DNA of 26,434 nucleotides from Acidimicrobiaceae bacterium (GTDB taxonomy: Bacteria > Actinomycetota > Acidimicrobiia > Acidimicrobiales > Bog-793), in NCBI GenBank assembly GCA_027306715.1, contig DAHUZG010000174.1, positions 1 to 26,434 of the forward strand, written 5' to 3'. Each line of letters opens with the position of its first letter. Position 1 is the stretch's first letter. The notes below the pieces were generated by a model. It saw only the letters and a program-made list of their open reading frames with translations, made no database searches and had not been told where the DNA came from. Positions 1 to 8,268 of this stretch are shown piece by piece. The translations under genes were made by a program, and so were the position numbers.

Positions 1-2223
1 GAGCGCCCCGGCGCGCTCGAGCTCGCCGAGCTCGATCACCGCCTCGATCTCGTCGGGGAGGAAGACGGCGAGTGCCGGGTCGAGCGAGCCCATCGTGAGG
101 AGCCGGTCGGTGGCCGGTCCGAGCGCGGCGTGAGCGGCGACCGGGTCGCCGTCGGAGATCTCAGCCAGGCCGAGCGCCCACAGCGCCCAGGGAACGAAGA
201 TCGGCCAGCCCAGCTGCTCGAAGCGCTGGATCGCTTCCATGGCTTCGCTTCGCGCCTCGGGGAGCGCACCCGCGTGCGCGTGCACGAGCGCCGAGCAGAC
301 GAGGGCGCTGCCGGCCGCGGCGTGGTCACCGAGCAGCGAGGCGAGCTGAGCGGCTTCGGCGGCGAGCTCAGCTGCCCTGCGAAGCTCGCCCCGCCACAGC
401 CATCCCCAGACGAGGTAGAAGTCGAGCAGCGGCACGGGGCTCTCCTCGCCGCGCTCGAGCGCCTCGTCGTGGATCTGCTCGAGGATGGGGAGGCCCTCGT
501 CGAGCTGGCCCGTCCACAGCCGGATGTGGCCGCGCACGTAGCTCGGTCTCATCTGCATCGGGGAGCGCCGCTCACGGTCCTCGAGGCGGATCGCCGTGGC
601 AAGCCCTTCCTCGTCGACGCCACCGCCGCGCAGGAACCGGACCATGGTCGTGACTGCCAGCGCATCGGCGTAGGCGCCCGGCTGCTGCACGGCGCTCGCC
701 AGCTCGAGCGCCGCTCGGGCGTGGCCGTCGGTCCCGTCCAGGTCCCCGACGCTGGCGTGGCAGAAGGCGAGATCGAGCTCGATCGCCGCCCGCAGCTCGG
801 GATCGTCGCCCGCCGCGGCGAGCGCCTCGCTCGCCGCGGCGGCTGCCTCGGCAAACGAGCTGCGCCGGCCCTGCAGCTGCGCTAGCAGCTGCAGGGCCCG
901 AGCCCTGATCGGCGGAGTCGCCGAGTCGAGCAGCAGCGCATCGAGCAACTCCTGCGCCCGACCGAGATCGCCTGCCGCCAGCCAGTGCGCCGCGGCTCGC
1001 AACATCCGCTCGAGGCGTCCATTGCCGTCCCCGCCCGGCGTGCAGGCGAGCGCCAGCTCGACCAGCTCCGCTGCCGCCACGGGCGCCCCGCGCCGCTCGG
1101 CGATCGCCGCCGCCGAATCGAGGCGCGACGCGGTGGCGGGCTCGGGTCCTGCCGCAGCGAGCGCCGCATGCCTGGCGCTCTCCTCGGGTTCCTCGACGCG
1201 ATCGGCGAGCACGCGGTGCACGGCTCGCCGCCCCTCGGCGTCGAGCAGGCCGTAGACCGCCGAGGCGAACAGCGGATGGGCGAACTCGACGCGCTCGGCC
1301 TCGAGCGTGACGACGCCGTCGGCCACAGCGGGGCGGAGCGCCTCGGCGTCGACGAGCGCCGTCGTCGGGTTGGACGAGACGGCGGCCAGCGCCAGGGCCT
1401 GGCGCGTCGGCGCCGGCAGCCGCCCGAGGCGCGCGCTGACGAGCTCGCGAAGGCTGGCAGCAACGGCGGGGGAGGCGTGGCCTGCCCGGTCGGCGAGCGT
1501 GCCGGCGATCTCCAGGGCGTAGAGGGGGTTGCCCGCGCAGGAGTGGGCCACCTCGACCACCGCAGGTCGCGACAGCGACCTGCCGGTCTTGTTCTTGATC
1601 ACCTCGTGCAAGGCGGCGGCACTGAGCGGCCCGAGGCGCAGCTTCGCCCTGCGCTCCTCGTCAGCGGCCTCGACAAAGGTCGCCACGACCTGCTCCCAGA
1701 CCCGCACCGTGGCGAGGATGCCGATGCGCTCGGACTCGAGGCGGCGGAGGGCGAAGCCAAGCGCCCGCGCCGTCGAGTGGTCGAGCCACTGGGCGTCGTC
1801 GACGGCGACGATCAACGGCGAGCTCGAGGCGAGGAGGCGGAGCATCGAGAGCACGCCGGCGTAGAGCGCCCGCTCGTCGATGCCGCGGGCGCCGGCCGGT
1901 ACGCGCAGCAGTGCTGCACGAAGCGCCTCGGCCTGCGGGCCCGGCAGCAGCTCGAAGCTGGACGCCTCGACGTCCTCGAACAGGTCGCCGAGGCCGCAAA
2001 GGGCCAGCCCCAGCTCCGATTCCGTGGCGCGTGCCGACAGCACACGCGCCCCGCGCGCCCGGGCACTGCGCGCGGACTCGGCCAGCAACGCCGTCTTGCC
2101 GATCCCGGGTTCGCCCTCGACGGCGAGCGCGGCGAAGCCCTGCTCTGACGACTGCAGAAAGGCGTCGATCTCGGCGAGCTCGGCGGACCTCCCCACCAGT
2201 CCGCCAGGCGGCGTGCCCAGCAT
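1..2223 (-). CDS. LuxR-family ATPase-type transcriptional regulator, N-terminal part (cut by window edge)
   Basis: The frame starts at an ATG (reads MLGTPPGGLVGRS) and stays open for 741 codons to the left edge, so the C-terminus is outside the window. Near the N-terminus is a Walker A motif, GEPGIGKT (residues about 37-44), and about 100 residues later a Walker B motif, LIVAVDDAQWLD. The rest is Ala/Leu/Glu-rich helical sequence of the TPR-like kind. This is the architecture of large MalT/LuxR-type regulators of actinobacteria, in which an AAA/NB-ARC-like ATPase and helical repeats precede a C-terminal LuxR helix-turn-helix. That last domain is inferred, since it would lie beyond base 1. A GAGGGG sequence lies 13 bases before the chosen start. 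A second ATG 10 bases upstream opens a different frame that does not look like protein. The target genes cannot be told from here. Confidence 0.9.
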   Translation of the reverse strand, partial: MLGTPPGGLVGRSAELAEIDAFLQSSEQGFAALAVEGEPGIGKTALLAESARSARARGARVLSARATESELGLALCGLGDLFEDVEASSFELLPGPQAEALRAALLRVPAGARGIDERALYAGVLSMLRLLASSSPLIVAVDDAQWLDHSTARALGFALRRLESERIGILATVRVWEQVVATFVEAADEERRAKLRLGPLSAAALHEVIKNKTGRSLSRPAVVEVAHSCAGNPLYALEIAGTLADRAGHASPAVAASLRELVSARLGRLPAPTRQALALAAVSSNPTTALVDAEALRPAVADGVVTLEAERVEFAHPLFASAVYGLLDAEGRRAVHRVLADRVEEPEESARHAALAAAGPEPATASRLDSAAAIAERRGAPVAAAELVELALACTPGGDGNGRLERMLRAAAHWLAAGDLGRAQELLDALLLDSATPPIRARALQLLAQLQGRRSSFAEAAAAASEALAAAGDDPELRAAIELDLAFCHASVGDLDGTDGHARAALELASAVQQPGAYADALAVTTMVRFLRGGGVDEEGLATAIRLEDRERRSPMQMRPSYVRGHIRLWTGQLDEGLPILEQIHDEALERGEESPVPLLDFYLVWGWLWRGELRRAAELAAEAAQLASLLGDHAAAGSALVCSALVHAHAGALPEARSEAMEAIQRFEQLGWPIFVPWALWALGLAEISDGDPVAAHAALGPATDRLLTMGSLDPALAVFLPDEIEAVIELGELERAGAL

Positions 2224-2693
2224 CGCGCCATGATCGCCCCTCAGCCGACTGATGGCAACCGTCGAGCGCCTCGCGATCGGCCGACGACCGGTGCGACCGC
2301 CCCCGGAGCGTCCGCTCCCGGGGGTCTACGTGGCGCTCAGGCCCGCACCCCCGCCGCCTCGCTCGCCGCGCCGGAGACTCGCGACCCGCCGTAGAGCCAG
2401 CAGCGGGCCCAGTGCCCGGAGCCGACGTCGAAGCTCGGCGGCGATTGCTCGGCGCACACCGGCCATGGAAGAGCTCTACACCGAAGGAGTAGCGACCCAC
2501 GGTGACCCCGAGTCATGCGTCGTCGTCCGTAAGGGCGGCAGCGAAGCGTTGACAGGGCACGTGCAGGCCGGGCTATTGAGCCGCGTAATCACAGAGTCCG
2601 GTCTACCTGCTCGACATCGACCACCGCCGCGTCGCCTACCGGAGCGGAGAGCGACAACGTCGTTCACCGCCGGGTATCGGGGGGGACCTCGGG
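2224..2693. other. Gap without an intact gene; holds a possible group II intron remnant
   Basis: I see no convincing gene in this 470-base stretch. The readable frames are Arg/Pro-rich, as expected for non-coding high-GC DNA. The one recognisable piece is the intron-like segment annotated separately. Any promoter for the leftward LuxR-type regulator should lie here, but no clear -35/-10 pair stands out. Confidence 0.5.
2465..2600 (+). mobile_element. Possible remnant of the 5' part of a bacterial group II intron
   Basis: Read from the ATG at 2465, the frame gives MEELYTEGVATHGDPESC, followed later by GGSEALTGHVQAGLLSR. From memory, this string, with its YxEGVATHxxPESC and GEALTG words, recurs in the segment just upstream of LtrA-type reverse transcriptase/maturase genes in bacterial group II introns. 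It probably reflects conserved intron RNA (domain I) more than a protein. No reverse transcriptase frame follows: similarity stops near 2600 and unrelated sequence begins. If the match is right, this is a truncated fragment left by a past insertion. The identification rests on recall of the motif and has not been tested by alignment. Confidence 0.4.
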
Positions 2694-3038
2694 TCAGATC
2701 ACCGGTGCGGACCCGCTGTCGGCGATCTCGACGCCGCGCTCGCGCAGCGCCGATTCGAAGGCCGCGGGATCATCAGGGGTCACGAACGGCTTGACCGCAT
2801 TCCCGGCGTCCACGAGGTAGGCGACTGTCTTGCGCGGGCGTCCTAGGTCGAAGTTGGCCCAATATCCGGGGTTGGCGGTTCCCCAGATCCGGCCCCTGCC
2901 GCGGAGCACAGCCATATTGGTCCGGCAAACCGAACGGATGGCCGCTAGGGGAACGCGTTTCACGACGCCGGGGAAGTAGTAGCCCTTGATGGTGAGGGCA
3001 TCCTCGGTGACGCCGATGGAACCGTCTTGGTAGCTCAC
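2694..3038 (-). CDS. Small PH-domain-like protein of unknown function
   Basis: A 114-residue protein that starts at GTG (reads MSYQDGSIGVTEDALTIKG). An AAGGAGGG ribosome-binding sequence lies just upstream (about 3041-3048), unusually close to the start. The pattern suggests a small beta-rich fold: alternating short strands (ALTIKGYYFP, VKRVPLAAIRSV), a GRGRIWGTANPGYWANFDLGRP loop region, then KTVAYLVDAG and a final helix after a TPDDPAAFESAL segment. This resembles bacterial PH-like proteins, where a phrase such as FVTPDDPAAFxxAL is common near the C-terminus. There are no signal peptide, membrane segments or catalytic motifs. The flanks are decayed DNA with no operon partner, so there is no contextual clue to its role. 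The gene is real on coding quality; the fold call is tentative. Confidence 0.7.
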   Translation of the reverse strand: MSYQDGSIGVTEDALTIKGYYFPGVVKRVPLAAIRSVCRTNMAVLRGRGRIWGTANPGYWANFDLGRPRKTVAYLVDAGNAVKPFVTPDDPAAFESALRERGVEIADSGSAPVI

Positions 3039-3579
3039 AACCCTCCTTCGCTCCTGCCGGCGGCAATGCTATTGGAGCAGGCTAGGCGCCTTACCAGCAA
3101 TGTTACGTCCGGGCCGTGCTCGGAGATGCGGGTTTCTCGGGTGAATTCCTCGAGGCCTGACCAACGCTGCGTGGGCATGCTGATGCGGGTCGCGCGCGAC
3201 GAGATGCAGCCGGATCGAGTGCGCGTGGTCGGATAGCTCCGTCGAGATGTTGCGGGCGCACTGGGTATCCAGCCGGCGACCGGGTTGGCGGTCACGCCGG
3301 CGGTTCGCACGAGACGGCTGTCGTGGTGGATGCACACAGGACGTGGAGCCTGCGGAGAAACGACGGTGCCGACGTGGAAGGAGTCGCATGCCATCATGTT
3401 TTTCGCCTGTGCACGGAAAAGCGCCGTCCAGGGCGGTCCCGGCCGTCCGGGGATGGGTCGATGCGCTTCAAGATCTCCCCCTACGTCGAGCGGTCTGAGC
3501 CTCGCGTCCCGGGCACCATGTCCGGACAATGGAGTCCGCTCCGGAGAACTGAAATTCACACGCCAGCCACTCGTGTCAG
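3039..3579. other. Gap without a recognisable gene
   Basis: About 540 bases between the PH-like gene and the hydrolase remnant. Local GC is lower than in the neighbours and all six frames give His/Arg/Ser-rich strings without domain-like features. I see no repeat, hairpin or promoter I would defend. It may be the fully decayed upstream part of the dienelactone hydrolase gene whose tail follows. Confidence 0.4.
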
Positions 3580-3875
3580 AGCTTGACGACCTCGACGGCC
3601 TCGCCAAAACGGACGAACCGCACAGCCCCCACCACAAGGCCGGCGTCATCGGTGCCACCGTCTACGTGGCGGGAGCGATCGAGTACCGGTCCTTCACCGA
3701 CGAGGACAGGGACCTCCTCGAGACCTCCCTCACCGAGGCCGGCTCGGCACACACGATCGAGACCTATCCTGCTCGTTACGGCTCTGCCCTCCCCGACAAC
3801 CTCACCTATGACGAAGGTTGTTGCCGAGCGCCGCTGGCAGGCCATGGAGGGATCTTCGGCTCGGCCCTCAGCTGA
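3580..3875 (+). pseudogene. C-terminal remnant of a dienelactone hydrolase family protein
   Basis: The frame ending at 3875 reads GLAKTDEPHSPH, TVYVAGAIEYRSFTDEDRDL, TEAGSAHTIETYPARYG and ALPDNLTYDE. This matches the usual tail of dienelactone hydrolase-like alpha/beta hydrolases (GLVTDDPDSPH, AGAIEDASFTDEQ, YPAKHGFAVPDNPTYDE). Three defects show it is dead. The N-terminal two thirds, including the nucleophile, are absent. The catalytic His in the YPAxHG motif is Tyr here. The expected AAERHWEAL segment appears only in another frame (VVAERRWQAME), bracketed by a net +1 shift near 3812 and a net +2 shift near 3848, after which the original frame resumes with IFGSALS and a stop. Its end overlaps the end of the convergent phosphopantetheinyl transferase gene by 8 bases. 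Confidence 0.65.
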
Positions 3876-4593
3876 GCCCGAGCTCCTCGAGCGAGACGAT
3901 GCGCACCTCCAGCCGCTCGCCGCTCAGCGCCACGGCTCCGACCGCCGGCACCGAGGCAGGCAGATCGGCCACTGTCCAGAACGAGAGCGACCCGGTCGGG
4001 CGCTCGAGCCTCGCCGGCAGGGGATCGAGCATGCCGACGGACGCGAGGCCGCCGGAGATCCCCTCTCCGGTCGCCTTCAGCAGCGCCTCCTTGCGCACCC
4101 ACAGTCGCAAGAAGCGCAGGTCGCGCTCAACTTCGACCGCGTCAGCCACCCAGGCGGTCTCGTCCGGCGAGAAGAAGCGGCTGGCCAGGCGCACGACGTC
4201 GCCGGTCCGCTCCGGCAGCTCGATGTCGACGCCGACCTCGGCGCTCGCCACGGCGACGGCGACGGCGCTGCCGGCGTGCGAGAGGTTGGCGTGCATCGGC
4301 GCCGTGCCGACGACGGGCTTGCCGTGCTCACCGCCGCAGAATGCACAGGCGGCGCGCCTGATCGGCACCTCCGCCGGGTCGCAGCCGAGGTAGCTGGCCG
4401 CCACCAAGCGCAACAAGGTCCGTGCTGCCCGGGCCCGAGCTCGCAGCTGGGTCGTGGCGAAGCGGGCCACCGCCCTCTCCTCGTCGTCGGGAAGGCGCAC
4501 GTCGAAGTCCTTTGCCGTCGCGTCGTCGGAGATCACCACCTCGGCCACGCCGCCGGCAGGAAGGGTCCGCGTCACGTCCCTGTGATAGCCCAT
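3868..4593 (-). CDS. 4'-phosphopantetheinyl transferase, Sfp type
   Basis: A 241-residue cytoplasmic enzyme expected to move the phosphopantetheine arm of coenzyme A to a serine of carrier proteins (acyl, peptidyl or aryl). The diagnostic motifs are GVDIE (residues 121-125, supplying the Mg-binding Asp123 and Glu125), FFSPDETAW (about 140-148), and LWVRKEALLKATGEG (164-178) with Glu169. Upstream is CAFCGGEHGKP (83-93), the substrate-side motif common in actinobacterial members of the family. The length fits the Sfp/PptT class and not the shorter AcpS class. The start is the first ATG; only a weak GTGAAGA precedes it. No carrier-protein or polyketide/nonribosomal synthetase genes lie nearby, so the partner is unknown; it could serve fatty acid or mycobactin-like pathways elsewhere. 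Confidence 0.92.
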   Translation of the reverse strand: MGYHRDVTRTLPAGGVAEVVISDDATAKDFDVRLPDDEERAVARFATTQLRARARAARTLLRLVAASYLGCDPAEVPIRRAACAFCGGEHGKPVVGTAPMHANLSHAGSAVAVAVASAEVGVDIELPERTGDVVRLASRFFSPDETAWVADAVEVERDLRFLRLWVRKEALLKATGEGISGGLASVGMLDPLPARLERPTGSLSFWTVADLPASVPAVGAVALSGERLEVRIVSLEELGLS

Positions 4594-4921
4594 TCTTCAC
4601 AGCCTGCGAGCCGCGACTCAAAGAGGCATCACGTCCCGACCGGGCGCTCCCGGCGTCGAGACGGAGCGTCACTGGTCTGGACGTCCTCGACCCAACCGGG
4701 TTGGATCGGCTCGACGGCCAGCCGGTAAGGTCTCGCAGCCTCGATCGAGGCGGCGCCACTTGACCGCGGCTTCCCCGCCAGCACCGCCAGCACCGCCATC
4801 CCCGCCGCGCACGCAGGCGTGACCGGTGCACCTGAGCTACGTGTGCAGCCCGCGGAGGGGGGCAGGGGTCGAGCCGGGAGCATCGCCGCTCGGGCTACGA
4901 GGACAACCGACGGCAGGGAGC
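4594..4921. other. Intergenic gap with no gene seen
   Basis: Between the divergent phosphopantetheinyl transferase and carbonic anhydrase genes. All frames look non-coding. It contains a short imperfect run of CAGCACCGC units near 4779-4797 and nothing else I can name. The promoter of the carbonic anhydrase begins immediately to the right. Confidence 0.5.
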
Positions 4922-4950
4922 TTGACGCTGCCCCGTCCCGTGGCTAGAAA
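4922..4950 (+). promoter_or_regulatory. Sigma-70-type promoter of the carbonic anhydrase gene
   Basis: TTGACG at 4922-4927 and TAGAAA at 4945-4950 are separated by 17 bases, the ideal spacing. The predicted start near 4957 would leave a leader of about 40 bases before the ATG at 4997. The -35 box is near consensus and the -10 box matches at four of six positions. Confidence 0.5.
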
Positions 4951-4996
4951 GTTGATCCAGATAGTCAGGATTCATGCCGACGCAACAGGAGGGTCG

Positions 4997-5488
4997 ATGA
5001 CCGCCACGGACGAGCTCGTCGAAGCAGCTGCTTCCTACGCCGCGTCCTTCGACAAGGGGGCGCTTCCGATGCTCCCAGCGAAGAAGGTGGCCGTGCTTGC
5101 CTGCATGGACGCGAGGTTGAACGTGTTCGAGCTGCTCGGCCTGTCCGAGGGTGATGCCCACGTGATCCGCAACGCCGGAGGTGTGGTCACCGACGACGCG
5201 ATACGGTCGCTCACCATCTCGCAGCGACTCCTCGGCACCGTGGAGATCATCCTCATCCACCACAGTGACTGCGGGATGCTCACCTTCACCGACGACGCGC
5301 TCAAGCAGCAGATCGAGGCTGACACCGGCATCCGCCCGCCGTTCGCCCTCGAGGCCTTCGGTGACCTCGACGGCGACGTGCGCCAGTCGATCGCACGCAT
5401 CAAGGCGAGCCCGTTCATACCCGACAAGAGCCATATCCGCGGCTTTGTCTACGAAGTCGAGAACGGCCGGTTGCGCCCGGTCAGCTGA
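4997..5488 (+). CDS. Beta-class carbonic anhydrase (Rv1284/CanA type)
   Basis: A 163-residue enzyme predicted to interconvert CO2 and bicarbonate in the cytoplasm. The zinc-site motifs are complete: CMDAR (Cys36, Asp38, Arg40) and HHSDCGM (His89, Cys92). HVIRNAGGVVTDD and RSLTISQRLLGT also match the family closely. The sequence and the exact length resemble M. tuberculosis Rv1284, including TDDALKQQ and the closing RGFVYEVENGRL segment. AGGAGGG at 4987-4993 fixes the ATG start, so an upstream in-frame extension to 4826 is not needed. It is a single-gene unit with its own promoter and faces RsgA tail to tail. Nothing suggests a special role beyond CO2/bicarbonate supply. Confidence 0.95.
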   Translation: MTATDELVEAAASYAASFDKGALPMLPAKKVAVLACMDARLNVFELLGLSEGDAHVIRNAGGVVTDDAIRSLTISQRLLGTVEIILIHHSDCGMLTFTDDALKQQIEADTGIRPPFALEAFGDLDGDVRQSIARIKASPFIPDKSHIRGFVYEVENGRLRPVS

Positions 5489-5512
5489 GCCGAGACACGT
5501 CGACGCACGCAC

Positions 5513-5545
5513 ATCGGCTGGCGCGTCGCGGCCGGGACAGCCGAT
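5513..5545. terminator. Possible bidirectional hairpin between convergent genes
   Basis: ATCGGCTG (5513-5520) and CAGCCGAT (5538-5545) are perfect inverted arms of 8 bases around a 17-base GC-rich loop. They lie between the end of the carbonic anhydrase gene and the end of rsgA. No T-run follows, so terminator function is only suggested by the position. Confidence 0.3.
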
Positions 5546-5609
5546 CTCGCCCGGGACCCCGGCGCTGCAAAGGGCAGCGATGAGCGTTCGTCTGCTGGGC
5601 CATCTTCGG

Positions 5610-6698
5610 TCAACTCGCTGACGAGCGTCCGGTCCAGGTCCTTGCGGCTCGGCGATCGGCGATCTTTGCCGCCTTGCGCTGCTTGCGCTCCGATACCTGG
5701 CGGCGTGCCGTCTCGAGTGCCGATGACGGCGACACGGCCCTCAGCTTCAGCCAGCTCTCCATGCGGTCGCGCGCCAGGTGCCCGTTGCGAAGCGCTGCTT
5801 GGAGAGCGCATCCTGGTTCGCCTGAATGTGAGCAGTCGGCGTACCTGCAGTCGCGGGCCATGATGGCGACATCGCCGAAGGCATGCTCGACTCCCTCACG
5901 CGCCGCCGACACCGACAGGGCGCGCATGCCCGGAGTGTCGATCACGATCCCACCTCCGGGAAGCACGACCAGCTGGCGGTGGGTCGTCGTATGCCGTCCG
6001 CTGCCATCGCTTCGCACCGCTCGCGTGGCTAAGACCTGCGCACCCGCCAGCACGTTGACCAGAGTCGATTTCCCTGCGCCGGACAATCCGAGCAGCGCCA
6101 CGGTGCGCCCCGGGACCAGCCACGGCGCCAGTTCGGCGATCCCCTCACCGCTTGTGGAGCTGACGACGAGGACGCGGGCTTCGTCGGCCACGGCGGTGAT
6201 CACCTCGAGCACCTCGGCCGCCATCGCTGGCGCGACGTTGTCGCACTTGGTGATGACGACGACGGGGGTGGCGCCGCTCTGCCACGCCAGCGCCAGGAAC
6301 CGTTCGAGGTGACGAAGGCTGAGATTTCCGCCGAGCGCGTCACACAACATCACCGTGTCGACGTTGGCGGCGAGGACTTGGAGCGGCCCACCTCTTGCGT
6401 CTGCTTGTCTTCGCAGGACCATCCGCCGGGGGAGGATGGCGGCGATCCGCGCTCTGGCACCGCCGGCCGAGGGCAGGGGAGAGGCCATGCCCACCCAGTC
6501 ACCGACAGCTACCTCGACGGCGCGCTCGGTCGCTACCCGGATCTCTGCTGCTCCGGTCATGACGGTGCAGATACCACGGTCGACGCGCGACACCCGGGCG
6601 GGAAAGACACTCGGATCACCGAGCGCCTCCAGCGCCGCCGCCCAGCCGTCGTCCCAGCCGAGGGCCGGCAGGCCCGGCACAGCTGAGATGGGGGGCAC
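5610..6698 (-). CDS. rsgA: RsgA, ribosome small subunit-dependent GTPase A
   Basis: A circularly permuted GTPase that helps mature the 30S subunit. From the chosen GTG start (362 residues) the motifs come in permuted order: an N-terminal OB-fold region, G4 TKCD (about 150-153), G1 GLSGAGKST (204-212), and G3 DTPG (254-257). A zinc site follows, CRYADCSHSGEPGC (Cys284, Cys289, His291, Cys297), and then a basic tail, ERKQRKAAKIADRRAAR. The GTG at 6698 is preferred because AGGAG sits 6 bases before it. An in-frame ATG 10 codons earlier, at 6728, has only a weak ribosome-binding sequence. The gene stands alone; the flanking genes are unrelated. Confidence 0.95.
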   Translation of the reverse strand: MPPISAVPGLPALGWDDGWAAALEALGDPSVFPARVSRVDRGICTVMTGAAEIRVATERAVEVAVGDWVGMASPLPSAGGARARIAAILPRRMVLRRQADARGGPLQVLAANVDTVMLCDALGGNLSLRHLERFLALAWQSGATPVVVITKCDNVAPAMAAEVLEVITAVADEARVLVVSSTSGEGIAELAPWLVPGRTVALLGLSGAGKSTLVNVLAGAQVLATRAVRSDGSGRHTTTHRQLVVLPGGGIVIDTPGMRALSVSAAREGVEHAFGDVAIMARDCRYADCSHSGEPGCALQAALRNGHLARDRMESWLKLRAVSPSSALETARRQVSERKQRKAAKIADRRAARTWTGRSSAS

Positions 6699-6833
6699 AG
6701 AGCACTCCTGACGATGCGAAGGGTCCATTGTCTCACGAACCGCCGGGGATTCGCCTTGCCACCCCCTGCAGGTACGGCGGCCCGCCCTACAGCCTCCGCG
6801 CGGGTGGAGCGGCCTCAGAAGGTCGAGCGGGCC

Positions 6834-7819
6834 TCAGCAGGCGTAGTCGTTGTCCGGGCTCCCGGTCCACTGTGTCACCGAGATCCTGGCGGCGGAGGTG
6901 AAGGACGGCAGTGCACAGTTCGATTGGGCCTGTGACAGGGTCGTCGCGCCGGGTATCCAGTTCGGGATCTCATAAAGCGATCCCGCTGCCGCCGACGCCG
7001 TCCCGCCCGTGATGCTGTCCCACTGCGACGAGGTCGAGTACGCCCCGATCAGCCCGGTCGTCGTGGGAACGCCTGCAGTCCCCAGTCCGGCGATCATGCC
7101 TTGGAGATCGGCGAGGTCATCGAGGTGTCGGACTGCCAGGTGTTCCCGGTCTCGACATCCAACCACCACGGGTAGCTCCCCGGTGTGTCGGGGATGACGA
7201 CAGAAGACTGCTGGGCGTTGATGGCGTCGGCGGCGTTCGTCAGCCACGTGGCGTCCTGGGCTGCCTTGTTGTAGCCGTACTGCCACGCACAGGCATCGGA
7301 GTTCACGCCGACGGTGTAGCTGTGTCCTCGCGAGGTCACTGTCGTCGTCGTGCAGGACCCGTCGGGGTCCGCAGCGATCGACGACGTCGGCCAGTCGGCG
7401 ATCGGCTTGCCGTTGTAGAGGTTGCCCGGGTCGGCAGTATTGACGTACAACGAGGCCTTCGGCTGTGTGGTCCCGCCGACAGACGCGGTGACCGCCCAGT
7501 ACAGCTCGCTCTGGGTATAGCTCGGGTAGGAGGAGGACGGCCCGAGACAGGAGTTGAGGTCGTTGGCAAGCCCGCCGTTGACGCCGACGATCCCGAAAGC
7601 CATCGGGTTCGGAAAAGTCGTCCCACACTGTGGGTAGGAGACGTCAAAGCCCTTGGTGCTCGATCCGCCTCCGCCTCCGCCTCCGCCTCCGCCTCCGCCT
7701 CCGCCGTGTCCTGGCTTCGCGGCGAAGGCAGGGGTCGCTCCACCTCCAAGGAGTAAGGCGACCGCCAGCGCCTGGACAGCGAAAAGGACAGCTGACCGGG
7801 TAGCTCGCCTTCCTCCCAT
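6834..7819 (-). pseudogene. Secreted GH25/DUF1906-like protein with polyglycine linker, broken by a frameshift
   Basis: The ATG at 7819, with a GAGGAGG ribosome-binding sequence about 9 bases upstream, opens a signal peptide (RRATRSAVLFAVQALAVALL... ending TPAFAA). A run of 14 glycines and a catalytic-domain-like region follow: GFDVSYPQCGTTFP near the start and WWLDVETGNTW further on. The Asp-rich GFDVS and DVETG segments resemble TIM-barrel lysozyme-like (GH25) and DUF1906 proteins, so a cell-wall or surface role is plausible. The frame stops at 7094 after SMTSPISKA. The natural continuation, ADLQGMIAGLG to the end NDYAC at 6834, lies in another frame. One missing base around 7108-7116 explains this, so the gene is either newly broken or carries a sequencing error. 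Codon quality is good on both sides of the break. Confidence 0.75.
7665..7706 (-). repeat. Hexanucleotide tandem repeat encoding polyglycine
   Basis: Six perfect CCGCCT units plus one CCGCCG (plus-strand reading) encode 14 consecutive Gly codons between the signal peptide and the folded domain of the secreted GH25-like protein. Being a multiple of three, copy-number slippage would change linker length without breaking the frame. Confidence 0.9.
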
Positions 7820-8268
7820 GCGCCGTGCCTCCTCTTCCGGCCCGTCATGGTAGACGAGGCGGTCGTGTCGATGGCGACCTCGAGCTGCTCGGGTCGCTGC
7901 TGCATCCCGAGGTCTACTGGACGGGAGTCTGCGCGACGAGCGGCGAGGTGCTCGACTCGTACCGAGGCCTTCTGGCCGAGGGCGTCGAGTCAAGCGTCGA
8001 CAGTGCCGAGGGCGACGGCGACGCCGTCGACCTGGCCCGGATGGCCGCGGCGACTTGCGTGGTCGCGGCCTCGCCAGGTGGCGGTCGGCCGACGCACGCC
8101 GAATCGGTTGGCCGTTGCGGCCAGGACCTCACGAACCGACGCCCGGGAGCGTTGATCCAGTGTGCGTTCCGAGACGGGCGAGCCGGCTGACCGTGACATC
8201 CTCGTGACTGGTCGAGCGCCGGGACGCCGAGCGCCGTGACGCCGAGCGTTCTCGCGGCGGGCGGGTAG
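7820..8268. other. Gap without an intact gene; contains an NTF2-like remnant
   Basis: This 449-base stretch between the secreted protein gene (start at 7819, leftward) and the ECF sigma gene has no full gene. Its left half has a recognisable remnant, annotated separately. The right half (8044-8268) reads as non-coding in every frame. Both flanking genes need a promoter here, but no clear boxes were found. Confidence 0.45.
7867..8043 (+). pseudogene. Remnant of a SnoaL/NTF2-like domain
   Basis: The plus-strand frame reads DGDLELLGSLLHPEVYWTG, then VCATSGEVLDSYRGLLAEG and VDSAEGDGDAVDLAR. This resembles the first half of actinobacterial NTF2/SnoaL-like proteins (xLxxLLHPDVxWTGVCxxREEVLDWYRGLLxxG ... 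VDGDAVVLG). After 8043 the similarity ends abruptly and the expected second half is missing in all frames. I see no sensible start codon or ribosome-binding site. It is best read as a fragment, although a small divergent real gene cannot be excluded. Confidence 0.4.

Noticed and set aside
130..2148. Two long plus-strand open frames opposite the LuxR-type regulator.
   Set aside because: The opposite strand encodes Walker A and B motifs in the expected order; the plus frames have no recognisable features.
3035..3658. A 207-codon minus-strand frame between the PH-like gene and the hydrolase remnant.
   Set aside because: Low-quality composition, and the opposite strand carries the hydrolase similarity.
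4826..4996. A 57-residue N-terminal extension of the carbonic anhydrase.
   Set aside because: The ATG at 4997 has a strong AGGAGGG, the family length is matched exactly, and the promoter lies inside the extension.
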